This document shows, in pieces, positions 37,182 through 46,479 of a DNA stretch of 64,000 bases. The number at the start of each line of letters is the position of its first letter. Within the stretch, counting starts at the first letter, position 1. The stretch is from Shewanella sp. MTB7. Lineage in GTDB: Bacteria > Pseudomonadota > Gammaproteobacteria > Enterobacterales > Shewanellaceae. A program made the position numbers and the translations under genes. Below the pieces are notes generated by a model. The model ran no database searches. It worked only from the letters and a program-made list of their open reading frames with translations, and was not told the DNA's origin. The DNA is taken from NCBI RefSeq assembly GCF_027571385.1, contig NZ_CP085636.1, forward strand, positions 3,100,001-3,164,000, in the 5' to 3' direction.

Positions 37182-38522
37182 ATGAGTTTAAAACAGTACG
37201 ATCCCTTGATATCAACGGATCCAGCGAATCAAACTTGGCCAAACTCTTATTGGGCTGATACCGTCAATCAGCCATCTGTTTCACCCTCGCTTAAAGGGAA
37301 TGTTCACACCGATGTCGCGATTATTGGTGGCGGATACACGGGGCTTCTCACTGCATATTACCTTGCAAGTGAGTTTGACGTTGATGTATGTGTAATCGAA
37401 GCAAATACCGTAGGTTTTGGCGCAAGCGGACGTAATGCAGGCTTTGTATTAAAGGGGTCGGGCCGGTTAGGTTATAGCCAAATGGCTAAACTGTGGGATC
37501 TTGATACGGCAAAAGGGATCTATCATGAATTCAGCCAAGCAGTAGAGCGGGTCGATTCACTAATAAAATCAAACAATATTCAATGTGATCCTCAAGAGAA
37601 AGGCTACTTAAAAATTGCCCATAACAAAAAAGCGATGGAGCAACTCAAAACAGCTTCTAACTTCATCACGGAGCACTTGGAAGGGCAAGCTGAGTTTCTA
37701 ACACTCGAACAACTTAAGCTGGGCTATATGGACCATAAGCAAGCCTATGGTGCATTAAGATTGAATGATGGCTTTGGTATCAACCCGCTAAAGTTGGTTT
37801 TGGGTTATAAAGAGATAGTTGAAAAAGCAAAAGTAAAAGTCTTCGAAAATAGTTGCATTCATAGCTGGTTAGAAGAGGAGGGTAAACATAGGTTAATTTC
37901 ATCTGATGGCGAGGTAATAGCCACAAAAGTAGTCTGCGCCGGGAATGCCTATACACCAAAAACATTTAACTACCGTACAGACGATAAATACCTGCCTATT
38001 TTAAGCAATATTATCGTTACAGAGCCATTAACTGACACTGAACTCGTCGAAACAGGACTGAGAACACACCAAGTAGCTATGGATACACGAGTTCTGAAAT
38101 ACTATTATCGATTACTGTCAGATAATCGCCTGCTATTAGGCGGACGCGGTGCTATTACCGGCAAAGATGCAAATAATCCCATCTACGCAAAAAGGCTTCA
38201 ATATGCTTTAGCTCAGTGTTTCCCCTCATTAGCCAAAAAACAGATATCATATAGTTGGACCGGTTGGATTGCCGCCGCAATGGATGATATACCGCACGTT
38301 TACGAGAAAGGAGGAGTTGGCTATAGCTTAGGGTATTGTGGCTCAGGAGTTTCATTCAGCGCTCAAGCAGGCTATCGTTTAGCACAATCTCTAGTGGGTA
38401 AACAAGTTCCTGATCTTCCACTATATCATCAACCGCTACCAAAATTTCCATTGGCAAAACTCAGGCGTATAGGTCAATGGGGTTACTATCATTTTGGGTG
38501 GTTAAAAGACAGATACGGATAA
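37182..38522 (+). CDS. FAD-dependent amine oxidoreductase (PuuB-like)
   Basis: 446 residues of the DAO family. The N-terminal Rossmann dinucleotide site is VAIIGGGYTGLLTAYYLA (about 46-63), with SGRNAGFVLKG nearby. The fold is that of gamma-glutamylputrescine oxidase PuuB and related amino-acid/amine oxidases, including the conserved C-terminal block GVGYSLGYCGSGVSFSAQAG. It follows the GNAT gene closely. It converges with the binding-protein gene, with one base between the two genes. Substrate inferred only: a primary or secondary amine. Confidence 0.82.
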   Translation: MSLKQYDPLISTDPANQTWPNSYWADTVNQPSVSPSLKGNVHTDVAIIGGGYTGLLTAYYLASEFDVDVCVIEANTVGFGASGRNAGFVLKGSGRLGYSQMAKLWDLDTAKGIYHEFSQAVERVDSLIKSNNIQCDPQEKGYLKIAHNKKAMEQLKTASNFITEHLEGQAEFLTLEQLKLGYMDHKQAYGALRLNDGFGINPLKLVLGYKEIVEKAKVKVFENSCIHSWLEEEGKHRLISSDGEVIATKVVCAGNAYTPKTFNYRTDDKYLPILSNIIVTEPLTDTELVETGLRTHQVAMDTRVLKYYYRLLSDNRLLLGGRGAITGKDANNPIYAKRLQYALAQCFPSLAKKQISYSWTGWIAAAMDDIPHVYEKGGVGYSLGYCGSGVSFSAQAGYRLAQSLVGKQVPDLPLYHQPLPKFPLAKLRRIGQWGYYHFGWLKDRYG

Positions 38523-38523
38523 T

Positions 38524-39651
38524 TCAATGATCAGCTCGACGGTGGCCCTTAGCTTGTTCGAGCATTTTTTTCATTAAACCATAACTTCTTTGATCATAGG
38601 GAGGAACAAACATGTTTTCATTAAGGATTTTATCTGGGTCTCCTATTGTAACATTCACGGGAACATGTTTTGACGCCGGCACCATAGACAACTGCTCTGA
38701 GATGCGAGTTTGAACCTCTTTTCCAATAAAGTAGTTAGCAAAAATTTCTGCTGCTTCTAATTTTCTATCGGATAGACCTTTTACAAAATTAATAGTATCA
38801 AGCCAAGCCATATGTCCTTCATCAAAGTTAATTAATTGCCAATTTCCCCCTTTGGCATTTTCAGCGTGTATTTCAGGACCCCAACTGCTCACGATCAGTA
38901 ATTCATCATCAAATGTCGGAGCATCAGCCCAAAAGCTTCCTGCAGCATCATACAGCGCGGTTAGCTGAGTTTGAAAAACACCGTCAAGCGCAGATTTAAC
39001 CATCACACCAGTGCGATTCTCTTTCATAAATTCTTCATACAAATAGAAAGGAGATTCACCTTGGCTCATCAAAGTCAACCCAATATTGTACCATTCTTGA
39101 GCTTTGTTTAATGAAAACTTATGCCTCCACTTAGGTGTCCATAAGTCTTTAACTGAATGGGGAAGCGATGACTGTTCGACTCTATTGTAGTCAATATAAA
39201 AACCATAAATACCTCCACCCCAGGGAATGTACAACGGATTATGACTCTTATCTAATCCCATTTTTAATCGAGTTAAATTTGGATACAATAATTTGTAATT
39301 GGTTAATCTTGGGGATTGAACGTTGACAGGTTGCAGTAATTTAGCCGTTTGCTCATTTTTCATTTTGATAAAAAACAGCGTTAAAAAAGTGATATCACAC
39401 TCGTTGGCTCTTATCAGGTTATACATCTGCTCTGCCCCCTCGGCAAAAACAGAAATGACTTCAACCTGATACTGATAACCCTGATCCAATAGTAATTGGT
39501 TTACATGGCTAATGTCTTTCTCAGTCACATAACCTTCCCAAGTGAGAACTTTCAACGTCTCTGGCTTTAATTCGTTCGCAACACTATTAACACTGTGTAA
39601 AAGCAGGTAAATAGTCAAAGCTATAATGAGTAGTGTTATCTGGTTTTTCAT
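38524..39651 (-). CDS. Periplasmic solute-binding protein, PotD/PotF type
   Basis: 375 residues: signal peptide (LLIIALTIYLLLHSVNS-VANEL, about 1-26), then a bilobal family-1 type binding protein with LKVLTWEGYV at the N-terminus, as in putrescine/spermidine-binding proteins. GGGIYGFYIDYNRVEQS is a family-like block. No ABC permease or ATPase genes are adjacent, so the partner transporter is elsewhere or the protein works alone, for example as a sensor input. Convergent with the amine-oxidase-like gene, which fits polyamine metabolism. Confidence 0.75.
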   Translation of the reverse strand: MKNQITLLIIALTIYLLLHSVNSVANELKPETLKVLTWEGYVTEKDISHVNQLLLDQGYQYQVEVISVFAEGAEQMYNLIRANECDITFLTLFFIKMKNEQTAKLLQPVNVQSPRLTNYKLLYPNLTRLKMGLDKSHNPLYIPWGGGIYGFYIDYNRVEQSSLPHSVKDLWTPKWRHKFSLNKAQEWYNIGLTLMSQGESPFYLYEEFMKENRTGVMVKSALDGVFQTQLTALYDAAGSFWADAPTFDDELLIVSSWGPEIHAENAKGGNWQLINFDEGHMAWLDTINFVKGLSDRKLEAAEIFANYFIGKEVQTRISEQLSMVPASKHVPVNVTIGDPDKILNENMFVPPYDQRSYGLMKKMLEQAKGHRRADH

Positions 39652-39824
39652 AGTGATTTACCGCTGACCCATTCTGGTTAAAAAGGTGCATGTTGTTCAT
39701 CACAGCAATAACAAGCGCATCAGCTAAGTTTAGCTTAAGTCCAGCAGCTAGCTACTATGATAGAAAACGTGCTAAATAGTCATTCCCTTGCTATTCTTAA
39801 CAGCTGCCAAAAATGGGGGAACTA

Positions 39825-40100
39825 ATGAAGTCTAATCTCGATAAAATGCTTTCTAATCACAACAAACTCGTTCACTCAGAAGGGGTCAAGATAATTTCTC
39901 ATACCCAAAGAGAAGTTGAAGAGTGGGTGCAACATACGGTAATGATTGAAGGATGTGATGCTCCCTTTAAATTTAGACGCCCAAAAAAATTCAAATGCCT
40001 TAAAGGAAATAGAGTCAACATGACTTATTATGCCGAGCAAGAAAAAGTTGCGGGTTTTGAAATTGAAGTGATGAAAGTAGTCAGAATAAAACGCTTTTAA
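39825..40100 (+). CDS. Small hypothetical protein
   Basis: About 91 residues from the ATG at 39825, which has GGGGA a few bases upstream; the frame also opens at 39813. Composition is mixed with Lys-rich stretches (FRRPKKFKCLKGNR). No recognised family. Short gene between the binding protein and gap. Confidence 0.55.
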   Translation: MKSNLDKMLSNHNKLVHSEGVKIISHTQREVEEWVQHTVMIEGCDAPFKFRRPKKFKCLKGNRVNMTYYAEQEKVAGFEIEVMKVVRIKRF

Positions 40101-40202
40101 ATATGTTACAAAAGCAAAGAACAAGCTAGCTAAGAATTATGAGACGTTCCAGATTAAGCCTTAAGAGAACATACTAACAATTCCTAATACCTTGTGTTGC
40201 AA

Positions 40203-40232
40203 AACAAAAAGCCAACCTTAACGGTTGGCTTT
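40203..40232 (-). terminator. Intrinsic terminator of gap
   Basis: AAAGCCAACC (40208-40217) pairs with GGTTGGCTTT (40223-40232); on the minus strand a T-run follows. Confidence 0.75.
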
Positions 40233-40250
40233 CTAATGCAAAATTGAAAA

Positions 40251-41261
40251 TTACTTTGCCGTCATGAGTGCAACAGCATTATCTAACATGCGGTTACTGA
40301 AACCCCATTCGTTATCATACCAAGACATTACTTTAACTAAGCGACCTTTAACGCGTGTCTGAGTAGCATCAAAATTTGATGAGAACGGATTGTGGTTAAA
40401 GTCGATAGAAACTAATGGCTCCTCGTTAACACTAAGTACTTCACACATTGGCGCAACAGCTGCTGCGTTTTGAATGATAGCATTTACCTCTTCAACCGTT
40501 GTGTCACGAGAGGCGATAAATGATAGATCCACAAGCGAAACGTTTACCGTAGGTACACGGACAGCCAAACCATCAAACTTACCAGCAAGCTCAGGGACTA
40601 CAAGACCCACAGCAGCAGCGGCGCCAGTTTGCGTTGGGATCATAGACATTGCAGCAGCACGTGCACGTCGTAAATCAGTATGATAAACATCTGAAAGACG
40701 TTGATCATTGGTATAAGCATGAATTGTAGTCATTAGACCAGATTCTATACCTATTGAATCATTTAAAGGCTTAGCGATGGGGGCTAGACAGTTCGTTGTG
40801 CAAGAAGCATTTGATATTACAGTCATATCAGCAGTAATTACATCGTTGTTTACACCGTATACCACAGTAGCATCTACATTCTTACCTGGAGCAGAAATAA
40901 GCACCTTCTTAGCACCTGCGTCTAAGTGAGGCTGTACAGACTCTTTTGATGTGAACATACCTGTACATTCAAAAACAACATCAATCTTCAAATCTGCCCA
41001 TGGCAGTTTGGACGGATCGCGTTGAGAAAAAGTCAGAATCTTATCTTGGTTAACATAGATAGCTTCTTCATCGTGTTCAACTTTAGCGTTAAAACGACCA
41101 TGAACAGAATCATACTTAGTTAAATGAGCATTGATAGAAGCATCACCTAGATCGTTAATAGCAACAATCTGGATCGGGTAATCTTTTTCACTTTCATAAA
41201 GTGCACGTAATATATTTCGTCCAATACGGCCATAGCCGTTAATAGCAACGCGGATAGACAT
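40251..41261 (-). CDS. gap: Glyceraldehyde-3-phosphate dehydrogenase (type I)
   Basis: 336 residues, the usual length. N-terminal NAD site [15 protein letters not shown], catalytic C154 in [11 protein letters not shown]181 in TTIHAYTND, and C-terminal [12 protein letters not shown]. Catalyses oxidation of glyceraldehyde-3-phosphate to 1,3-bisphosphoglycerate with NAD. A second, longer GAPDH lies 1.3 kb away on the opposite strand, so one copy may serve glycolysis and the other gluconeogenesis. Confidence 0.93.
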   Translation of the reverse strand: MSIRVAINGYGRIGRNILRALYESEKDYPIQIVAINDLGDASINAHLTKYDSVHGRFNAKVEHDEEAIYVNQDKILTFSQRDPSKLPWADLKIDVVFECTGMFTSKESVQPHLDAGAKKVLISAPGKNVDATVVYGVNNDVITADMTVISNASCTTNCLAPIAKPLNDSIGIESGLMTTIHAYTNDQRLSDVYHTDLRRARAAAMSMIPTQTGAAAAVGLVVPELAGKFDGLAVRVPTVNVSLVDLSFIASRDTTVEEVNAIIQNAAAVAPMCEVLSVNEEPLVSIDFNHNPFSSNFDATQTRVKGRLVKVMSWYDNEWGFSNRMLDNAVALMTAK

Positions 41262-41497
41262 CTCATATCCCTCAGGTAAGTGTAAAAGTAATTTCTGGTA
41301 GTAAAATTACCAAACTGACAGCTACCGTCAAGTAATATCCGCTTTCTGGCCCAATTTTCGATAACAAATTCGCCATTTCTTTTACAAAGATCATATTTTT
41401 TACAAATATAAGGTGGAAGCTAAGTAAATTTAACCTTTATGGCAGGTTTATTGCCGCAATTTTTGAATGCAAAAGAAAAATCGTATAAACCATCTGT

Positions 41498-42316
41498 TTA
41501 GTCTTTCTCTAAGATTCGCTTAACTTTGCTGGATTGGTAATGACTGGATCCCAATGCATCTGCAAGCTCTTCAGCTTGTTCATCGAGATATAACTGAAGT
41601 TCAGTATCTCGATTAATTAATGCCGACATACTTGCTTCAGAGACTTGATTGTTCGTCATCAGGATATTGGCTCTTGACACTAGATAGGTAAGCTCAAATT
41701 CATTCATTTTTTGATAAATATTGGCTAAACCAAGTAACCATTCAGGGTTAAAACTATTCTCATCACTGCGATTGAAAACGTCTAAATAGATGACTCTGGC
41801 TTTTTCGGGGTGAAACTTTTGAAAATAGGAAGCGATCCCAGCAAGTATGTCAATATCATCTATCAGATTTAATCTTTGTGCACGTAACACTTTTCTCTGA
41901 GCGACAGCATCATTAAAACGAGTCCAATGGTAATAGGCGAGGTAGATCTCGTTGCTCTCTTTAGTATTTACTTGTAACTCGGCAAGACTTTGTGCACTCA
42001 TGCCAAATGCTCGAGCCCTATCATTGGTTCTTTCTGGGTGAAAGATATGTTGGACCCCGGCGGCAAGTTCTATGCATTTGTTGTATTTCTCTAAATGCAA
42101 CAAATGCAGATAAACGTCTTTTCCTGACGGGGTCTGTTCTTGCTTTAGTCTGAATCTATTGTTAATCAGCGCTGCTTTCTCGACTCGACACCAACTATCT
42201 TTGTGCAAATCGGAACAAAGTTCAGGATTTTTTTTACAAATCGTGTTGCTATTCACCGCAGTATCGCAGCCTAAAAGCACGAAAAATACGATTATAGCAA
42301 AAAATGATTTAAACAT
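41498..42316 (-). CDS. DUF2989-like envelope lipoprotein
   Basis: About 272 residues from the ATG at 42316, which opens directly into FFAIIVFFVLLGC, a lipoprotein signal with lipobox LLGC; the open frame begins at 42346. The body is helical with tetratricopeptide-like or solenoid character and matches what I recall of DUF2989. Cys residues cluster early (CKKNPELCSDLHKDSWC). It lies between the two GAPDH genes, a conserved position in Shewanella as I remember it. Function unknown. Confidence 0.65.
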   Translation of the reverse strand: MFKSFFAIIVFFVLLGCDTAVNSNTICKKNPELCSDLHKDSWCRVEKAALINNRFRLKQEQTPSGKDVYLHLLHLEKYNKCIELAAGVQHIFHPERTNDRARAFGMSAQSLAELQVNTKESNEIYLAYYHWTRFNDAVAQRKVLRAQRLNLIDDIDILAGIASYFQKFHPEKARVIYLDVFNRSDENSFNPEWLLGLANIYQKMNEFELTYLVSRANILMTNNQVSEASMSALINRDTELQLYLDEQAEELADALGSSHYQSSKVKRILEKD

Positions 42317-42537
42317 TACGACACTTCGAGTCAAAATAGGCTCCAATACGGTTTTTATGCTAATAAAATTACAATGTTACATTCGATATCTTACTGGCTT
42401 GAAAGACCACTTTTCATTACAATGGCGCCGACCATAATGGGATTTACCCGATTAATAACTAGAGTATTGGTCTTTTTTTTTTGTTACTCAATCATTTCTG
42501 CGAAAAAAAGCAGAATTGTGAGATAAAGGATCTGTAA

Positions 42538-43974
42538 ATGAGCGCTGATAAACACCTACAAAGCTGGCAAGAACGTTTCGAAATGGCAGAGGCTATGCAG
42601 CCTCTACTAGGCAAATTATATCGCAATCAGGGTGTCGAAGTCGTTATATACGGTAAGCCACTACTCAATGCTTCTACCATCGAAATCATTAAGTCACATC
42701 GTCTAGTGCGTAAGCATGTTGGTTACAAACTTAGATTGCGTGAGAGTTTTCCTTTTGTTGAAGCACTAAGTAAGTTAGCGGTAAAACAGTGTAAAGTGGA
42801 CATTGGTAAATTAGCCATCAAGTATTGGGCTGAAAACGACAGTGTTGATGGTATTGAAGCTTACATGAGCCAAGAGCTTGCTCCTGCTATAGATCATGAA
42901 GACTTTGAAAAAGCCAGAGATGTGGTTCTTTATGGTTTTGGACGTATAGGTCGTTTGCTTGCTCGACTATTAATTGAGAGAACCGGTGTAAGCAATAAGC
43001 TTCGTTTACGTGCGATTGTACTTCGAGGTGGTCGAAAAGGTGATCTTGAAAAGCGTGCAAGTTTATTAAGAAGAGATTCGGTTCATGGACCGTTCAATGG
43101 CTCTGTTGAAGTTGATGAAGAAAACAATGCAATCATCGCAAATGGCACCTATATCCAAGTTATTTATGCCAACTCACCAGGCGAAATTGACTACACGAGT
43201 TACGATATTAATGATGCTCTTATCGTCGACAATACTGGTATTTGGAGCGATGAAGAGGGTCTTGGTCAACACCTTAAATCTAAGGGAGCTGCTAAGGTAC
43301 TTTTAACCGCTCCAGCAAAAGGCAGCATTAAAAACATTGTATATGGTGTTAATGAGTCCGATATTTTAGATACAGACACGATCATTTCTGCCGCTAGTTG
43401 TACTACAAATGCGATAACGCCAGTACTAAAAGCCATCAATGACAAATATGGAATCGAGAATGGACACGTAGAAACTATTCATTCCTATACCAATGATCAG
43501 AACCTAATCGATAACTATCACAAAGCTGATCGTCGTGGTCGTAGTGCGCCACTGAATATGGTTATCACTGAAACTGGTGCAGCGAAAGCTGTTGCTAAAG
43601 CGTTACCCGCCTTAGCCGGTAAGTTGACTGGAAACGCAATCCGAGTACCAACTCCCAATGTGTCTATGGCTATTATAAACTTAAACTTAAACAGTGAAAC
43701 GAATAAAGAAGATATCAATGATTATTTGCGAAATATCGCATTAAACTCTGAACTTCGAAATCAAATTGATTTCACTGAATCTACAGAAATTGTTTCTTCT
43801 GATTTAGTGGGTTCACGTCATGCTGGAGTTATAGATTCTCAAGCAACGATTGCTGAAGGGAAGCGTACTATCCTTTATGTATGGTATGACAATGAATTCG
43901 GTTATAGCTGCCAGGTTGTCGGTGTAATGCAAAAAATGCTTGGACTAAACTACCAATCATTGCCTTTGGCTTAA
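42538..43974 (+). CDS. gapB: Long-form glyceraldehyde-3-phosphate dehydrogenase (GapB-type)
   Basis: 478 residues. The family core starts near residue 125 (VVLYGFGRIGRLLARLLI) with catalytic C288 in SAASCTTNAITP, the family HSYTNDQ block, and WYDNEFGYSCQVV near the end. An N-terminal extension of about 120 residues is absent from classic GAPDH and characteristic of the larger NAD(P)-dependent forms found in Shewanella and Vibrio. Catalysis is likely the same reaction; the cofactor preference cannot be read off. Followed by its own terminator. Confidence 0.88.
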   Translation: MSADKHLQSWQERFEMAEAMQPLLGKLYRNQGVEVVIYGKPLLNASTIEIIKSHRLVRKHVGYKLRLRESFPFVEALSKLAVKQCKVDIGKLAIKYWAENDSVDGIEAYMSQELAPAIDHEDFEKARDVVLYGFGRIGRLLARLLIERTGVSNKLRLRAIVLRGGRKGDLEKRASLLRRDSVHGPFNGSVEVDEENNAIIANGTYIQVIYANSPGEIDYTSYDINDALIVDNTGIWSDEEGLGQHLKSKGAAKVLLTAPAKGSIKNIVYGVNESDILDTDTIISAASCTTNAITPVLKAINDKYGIENGHVETIHSYTNDQNLIDNYHKADRRGRSAPLNMVITETGAAKAVAKALPALAGKLTGNAIRVPTPNVSMAIINLNLNSETNKEDINDYLRNIALNSELRNQIDFTESTEIVSSDLVGSRHAGVIDSQATIAEGKRTILYVWYDNEFGYSCQVVGVMQKMLGLNYQSLPLA

Positions 43975-43992
43975 ATCACTCTGTAATGTGAT

Positions 43993-44027
43993 AAGCCCTG
44001 TACTTTTAAAAGTATGGGGCTTTTTTA
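43993..44027 (+). terminator. Terminator after gapB
   Basis: AAGCCC (43993-43998) and GGGCTT (44017-44022) enclose TACTTTTAAAAGTA, with a T-run after the stem. Confidence 0.8.
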
Positions 44028-44275
44028 TATCAGGTACATTTACTAGAGATAACATAGCGCTTGGTTATTTGTATAAATATATAAGGCTTTAAAAGCCCTG
44101 AATAAGCTAAGAATTGTACAAAAAATTGAACTTTGGGCTAATTTAACAACAGTCAGTATTAAATCCGCTTTTTTACTGGTTTTCATGATTGACTCTACGG
44201 CGCAAATCGGTAGAATGCCAATCCGTAGTCAGGGAGAAGCTTCTAAAGTAGTTCTGATTAAACGTTTTAAGATTT

Positions 44276-44340
44276 GCGACATTAGCTCAGTTGATAAAGG
44301 TGAAAGACGATACCATTATTGATGATTATAGATAATGTCG
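44276..44340 (+). pseudogene. Decayed tRNA-Gly copy (1)
   Basis: The first 18 bases are identical to the intact tRNA-Gly just downstream, then only short islands match (GATACC) and the 3' end has ATGTCG. The D-loop and anticodon parts are scrambled, so it cannot fold as a tRNA. Confidence 0.65.
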
Positions 44341-44355
44341 ATAAGTAAGAAAGAC

Positions 44356-44431
44356 GCGACATTAGCTCAGTTGGTAGAGCGATACCTTGCCAAGGTATAG
44401 GTCATCGGTTCGAACCCGATATGTCGCTCCA
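44356..44431 (+). tRNA. glyW: tRNA-Gly(GCC)
   Basis: 76 nt. Acceptor arms GCGACAT/ATGTCGC, D arm GCTCAGTTGG, anticodon GCC in CCTTGCCAAGG, TpsiC arm with GTTCGAACC, discriminator T and encoded CCA. First intact gene of a Gly-Cys-Leu cluster. Confidence 0.95.
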
Positions 44432-44445
44432 AATTATATAATAAT

Positions 44446-44547
44446 GTGACTTAGCTCAGTTGTTAGTTTGATAGAGTTGATACCTTCTTTTTGCCAAGGT
44501 ATAGGTCATCGGTTCGAACCACTCTTTTCAAGAGAAAGTTCGCTCCA
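44446..44547 (+). pseudogene. Decayed tRNA-Gly copy (2) with insertions
   Basis: It keeps a 28-base block identical to the intact gene (anticodon stem through TpsiC) and the TTCGCTCCA end. It has extra bases in the D region, a CTTTTT insertion in the anticodon arm, and an 18-base replacement before the acceptor. Not expected to be functional. Confidence 0.7.
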
Positions 44548-44568
44548 AGTTATGTATAAAATTGAAAT

Positions 44569-44642
44569 GGCGCGATGGCAGAATGGCTATGCTGCGGATT
44601 GCAAATCCGCCTATCTCGGTTCGACTCCGGGTCGCGCCTCCA
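44569..44642 (+). tRNA. cysT: tRNA-Cys(GCA)
   Basis: 74 nt. Acceptor GGCGCGA/TCGCGCC, anticodon GCA in GGATTGCAAATCC, TpsiC GGTTCGACTCC, CCA encoded. Between tRNA-Gly and tRNA-Leu as in the E. coli glyW-cysT-leuZ order. Confidence 0.95.
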
Positions 44643-44739
44643 TATTTAGATTGTGATGAGTATGTGCTTTGATTTATTAGTTAACAAAGCCATGCAGTAT
44701 TAACTACCGATAATACGTATCGTCAGAGTCAACGAGTTT

Positions 44740-44825
44740 GCCCGAGTGGTGGAATCGGTAGACACAAGGGATTTAAAATCCCTCGCTGAATAAGCGTGCC
44801 GGTTCAAGTCCGGCCTCGGGTACCA
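44740..44825 (+). tRNA. leuZ: tRNA-Leu(TAA)
   Basis: 86 nt with the long variable arm typical of Leu. Anticodon TAA in GGATTTAAAATCC, TpsiC GGTTCAAGTCC, encoded CCA; the acceptor ends with a G-U pair. Confidence 0.93.
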
Positions 44826-44838
44826 TCATCAAGATGAC

Positions 44839-44872
44839 AAAAAAGCCTCGACAAAAATCGAGGCTTTTTTGT
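44839..44872 (+). terminator. Terminator of the tRNA operon
   Basis: AAAAGCCTCGA pairs with TCGAGGCTTTT (44840-44851 with 44858-44869) followed by T residues. Confidence 0.85.
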
Positions 44873-45095
44873 ACCTACAGAATAATAACCTTCCGCTGTA
44901 ATATGATGCAATCAGTTCGAACTGCCCACCTTTATGTGTTTTAGTTCCTTAACAATTACTAATTTAATAATTCTCAAAAATTTACTGCACTCAATCATGT
45001 TTCTTGAAAAAAATATCAATAAAATAGATGTAATCCCAGTAAAAAACTATTTTTTCTACTAGTATAAAAACTCACTACCTCTATTCCTCTGTCAA

Positions 45096-45126
45096 TGGTA
45101 TAAAGAGTCCTTATACCAATTGGTAT
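45096..45126 (+). promoter_or_regulatory. Candidate operator upstream of aspC
   Basis: TGGTATAA (45096-45103) and TTATACCA (45111-45118) form an inverted repeat with a 7-base spacer. The second arm overlaps a perfect 14-base palindrome, ATACCAATTGGTAT (45113-45126). About 35-65 bp before the aspC start. No known regulator motif matched. Confidence 0.4.
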
Positions 45127-45161
45127 TAACCCCCTACATTCAAATACTTTAGGAAGCAGTC

Positions 45162-46355
45162 ATGATATTTACCCAGGTTGAACTTGCTCCAGCAGATCCT
45201 ATTCTAGGTCTAACGGACGAATTTAAAGCTGACACAAGAACTGAGAAAGTTAACCTCGGCGTGGGGATCTATAAAAATGAAGCTGGGTTAACGCCCATTT
45301 TAAAATCGGTTAAATTGGCAGAACAAAGAATACTGTCAACAGAAGAGAGTAAAAACTACCTCGGAATTGAAGGTGTACAGGCATATAACACTGCTGTACA
45401 AAGCCTGCTTTTTGGAAATGATCACCAAGTGGTTAAGAACAAAAGAGCACTAACTGCTCAAGCACCCGGTGGTACGGGCTCTCTTCGTGTAGCGGCTGAA
45501 TTCTTAGTTCGCAATACCAAAACAAAAACAATTTGGGTAAGTAACCCTACTTGGGCTAACCATAAGAATATATTCCAATCTGCAGCTCTTAACATCAAAG
45601 AGTACCGTTATTATAAAGCAGAAACTCACGATAAAGATTTTGACGCGATGGTTGAAGATCTCAGTGCTGCTCAAGCTGGCGATCTTGTATTACTCCACGG
45701 CTGTTGTCATAACCCTACGGGCATAGATTTAACCGAATCTCAGTGGCATACCATAGCTGATATCTGTTTAAAACAAGAGTTAGTCCCATTATTTGACTTT
45801 GCCTATCAAGGGTTTGGCGATGGTGTTGATGAAGATGCTAACGGTTTAAGAATTCTTGCTAATACCGTCCCTGAACTGTTAATCGCAAATTCCTTTTCTA
45901 AGAACTTTGGCCTGTACAATGAACGTATTGGTGCTGTGACCATCGTAGCAGCAAATGAAGCAGATGTGGTTAAAGCATTCAGTCAGGTGAAAAGCACTAT
46001 CCGTGGCAACTACTCAAACCCACCTGCTCATGGAGCCTTGATTGTTAGCACTATTCTCGCCGATGCTGAATTAAAAACCCTCTGGGAAGGTGAGCTAAAG
46101 GAGATGCGTGAACGTATCGGTAAGATGCGTACTTTGTTTGTTGAAACATTAAAGCAAGAGGGCGTGGCACAGGATTTCAGCTTCATCTCAAGACAAAATG
46201 GTATGTTTAGTTTTTCTGGGCTCTCTAAAGAGCAAGTCGAGACACTTAAAAATGAGCACGCTGTCTATATAGTCGGCTCAGGTCGCATCAGTGTTGCCGG
46301 AATGACCCAAAGTAATATGCCTGTGATCTGCAAGGCCATTGCTAGTGTTCTTTGA
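45162..46355 (+). CDS. aspC: Aromatic/aspartate aminotransferase
   Basis: 397 residues, fold-type I PLP enzyme very like E. coli AspC (396). Motifs are LGVGIYKNEAG, CCHNPTGIDL, FDFAYQGFGDG, and K247 in SFSKNFGLYNERIGA forming the PLP Schiff base. Transfers the amino group between glutamate and aspartate or aromatic amino acids. Single gene behind a palindromic upstream region. Confidence 0.93.
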   Translation: MIFTQVELAPADPILGLTDEFKADTRTEKVNLGVGIYKNEAGLTPILKSVKLAEQRILSTEESKNYLGIEGVQAYNTAVQSLLFGNDHQVVKNKRALTAQAPGGTGSLRVAAEFLVRNTKTKTIWVSNPTWANHKNIFQSAALNIKEYRYYKAETHDKDFDAMVEDLSAAQAGDLVLLHGCCHNPTGIDLTESQWHTIADICLKQELVPLFDFAYQGFGDGVDEDANGLRILANTVPELLIANSFSKNFGLYNERIGAVTIVAANEADVVKAFSQVKSTIRGNYSNPPAHGALIVSTILADAELKTLWEGELKEMRERIGKMRTLFVETLKQEGVAQDFSFISRQNGMFSFSGLSKEQVETLKNEHAVYIVGSGRISVAGMTQSNMPVICKAIASVL

Positions 46356-46398
46356 TAGTTAACCAAACGAACTGTGTAGAATTATATAAACGACACAA

Positions 46399-46430
46399 AC
46401 ACTAAAGCTATTTCTCATGGGCTTTAGTGT
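46399..46430. terminator. Hairpin after aspC
   Basis: ACACTAAAGC (46399-46408) pairs with GCTTTAGTGT (46421-46430). Confidence 0.5.
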
Positions 46431-46446
46431 AAGAGTTCTAGACACA

Positions 46447-46471
46447 AAAAGGACAGCAATGCTGTCCTTTT
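46447..46471. terminator. Bidirectional terminator between aspC and yvcK
   Basis: AAAAGGACAGC pairs with GCTGTCCTTTT around an AAT loop, with A- and T-runs on either side. Confidence 0.8.
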
Positions 46472-46479
46472 CATTCATG

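Larger units (their letters stand above)
43975..44355. other. Intergenic region before the tRNA cluster
   Basis: Holds the gapB terminator (43993-44027) and, from 44276, a decayed tRNA-Gly copy. The rest is AT-rich with no ORF; the tRNA operon promoter should lie around 44100-44270. Confidence 0.5.

Noticed and set aside
42400..42484. Attenuator upstream of gapB, suggested by a run of ten T near 42474
   Set aside because: The only possible stem is about five base pairs, too weak to call.
44446..44547. tRNA-Gly with an intron
   Set aside because: Insertions at several places, including the acceptor region, are not consistent with one intron; decay is the simpler reading.
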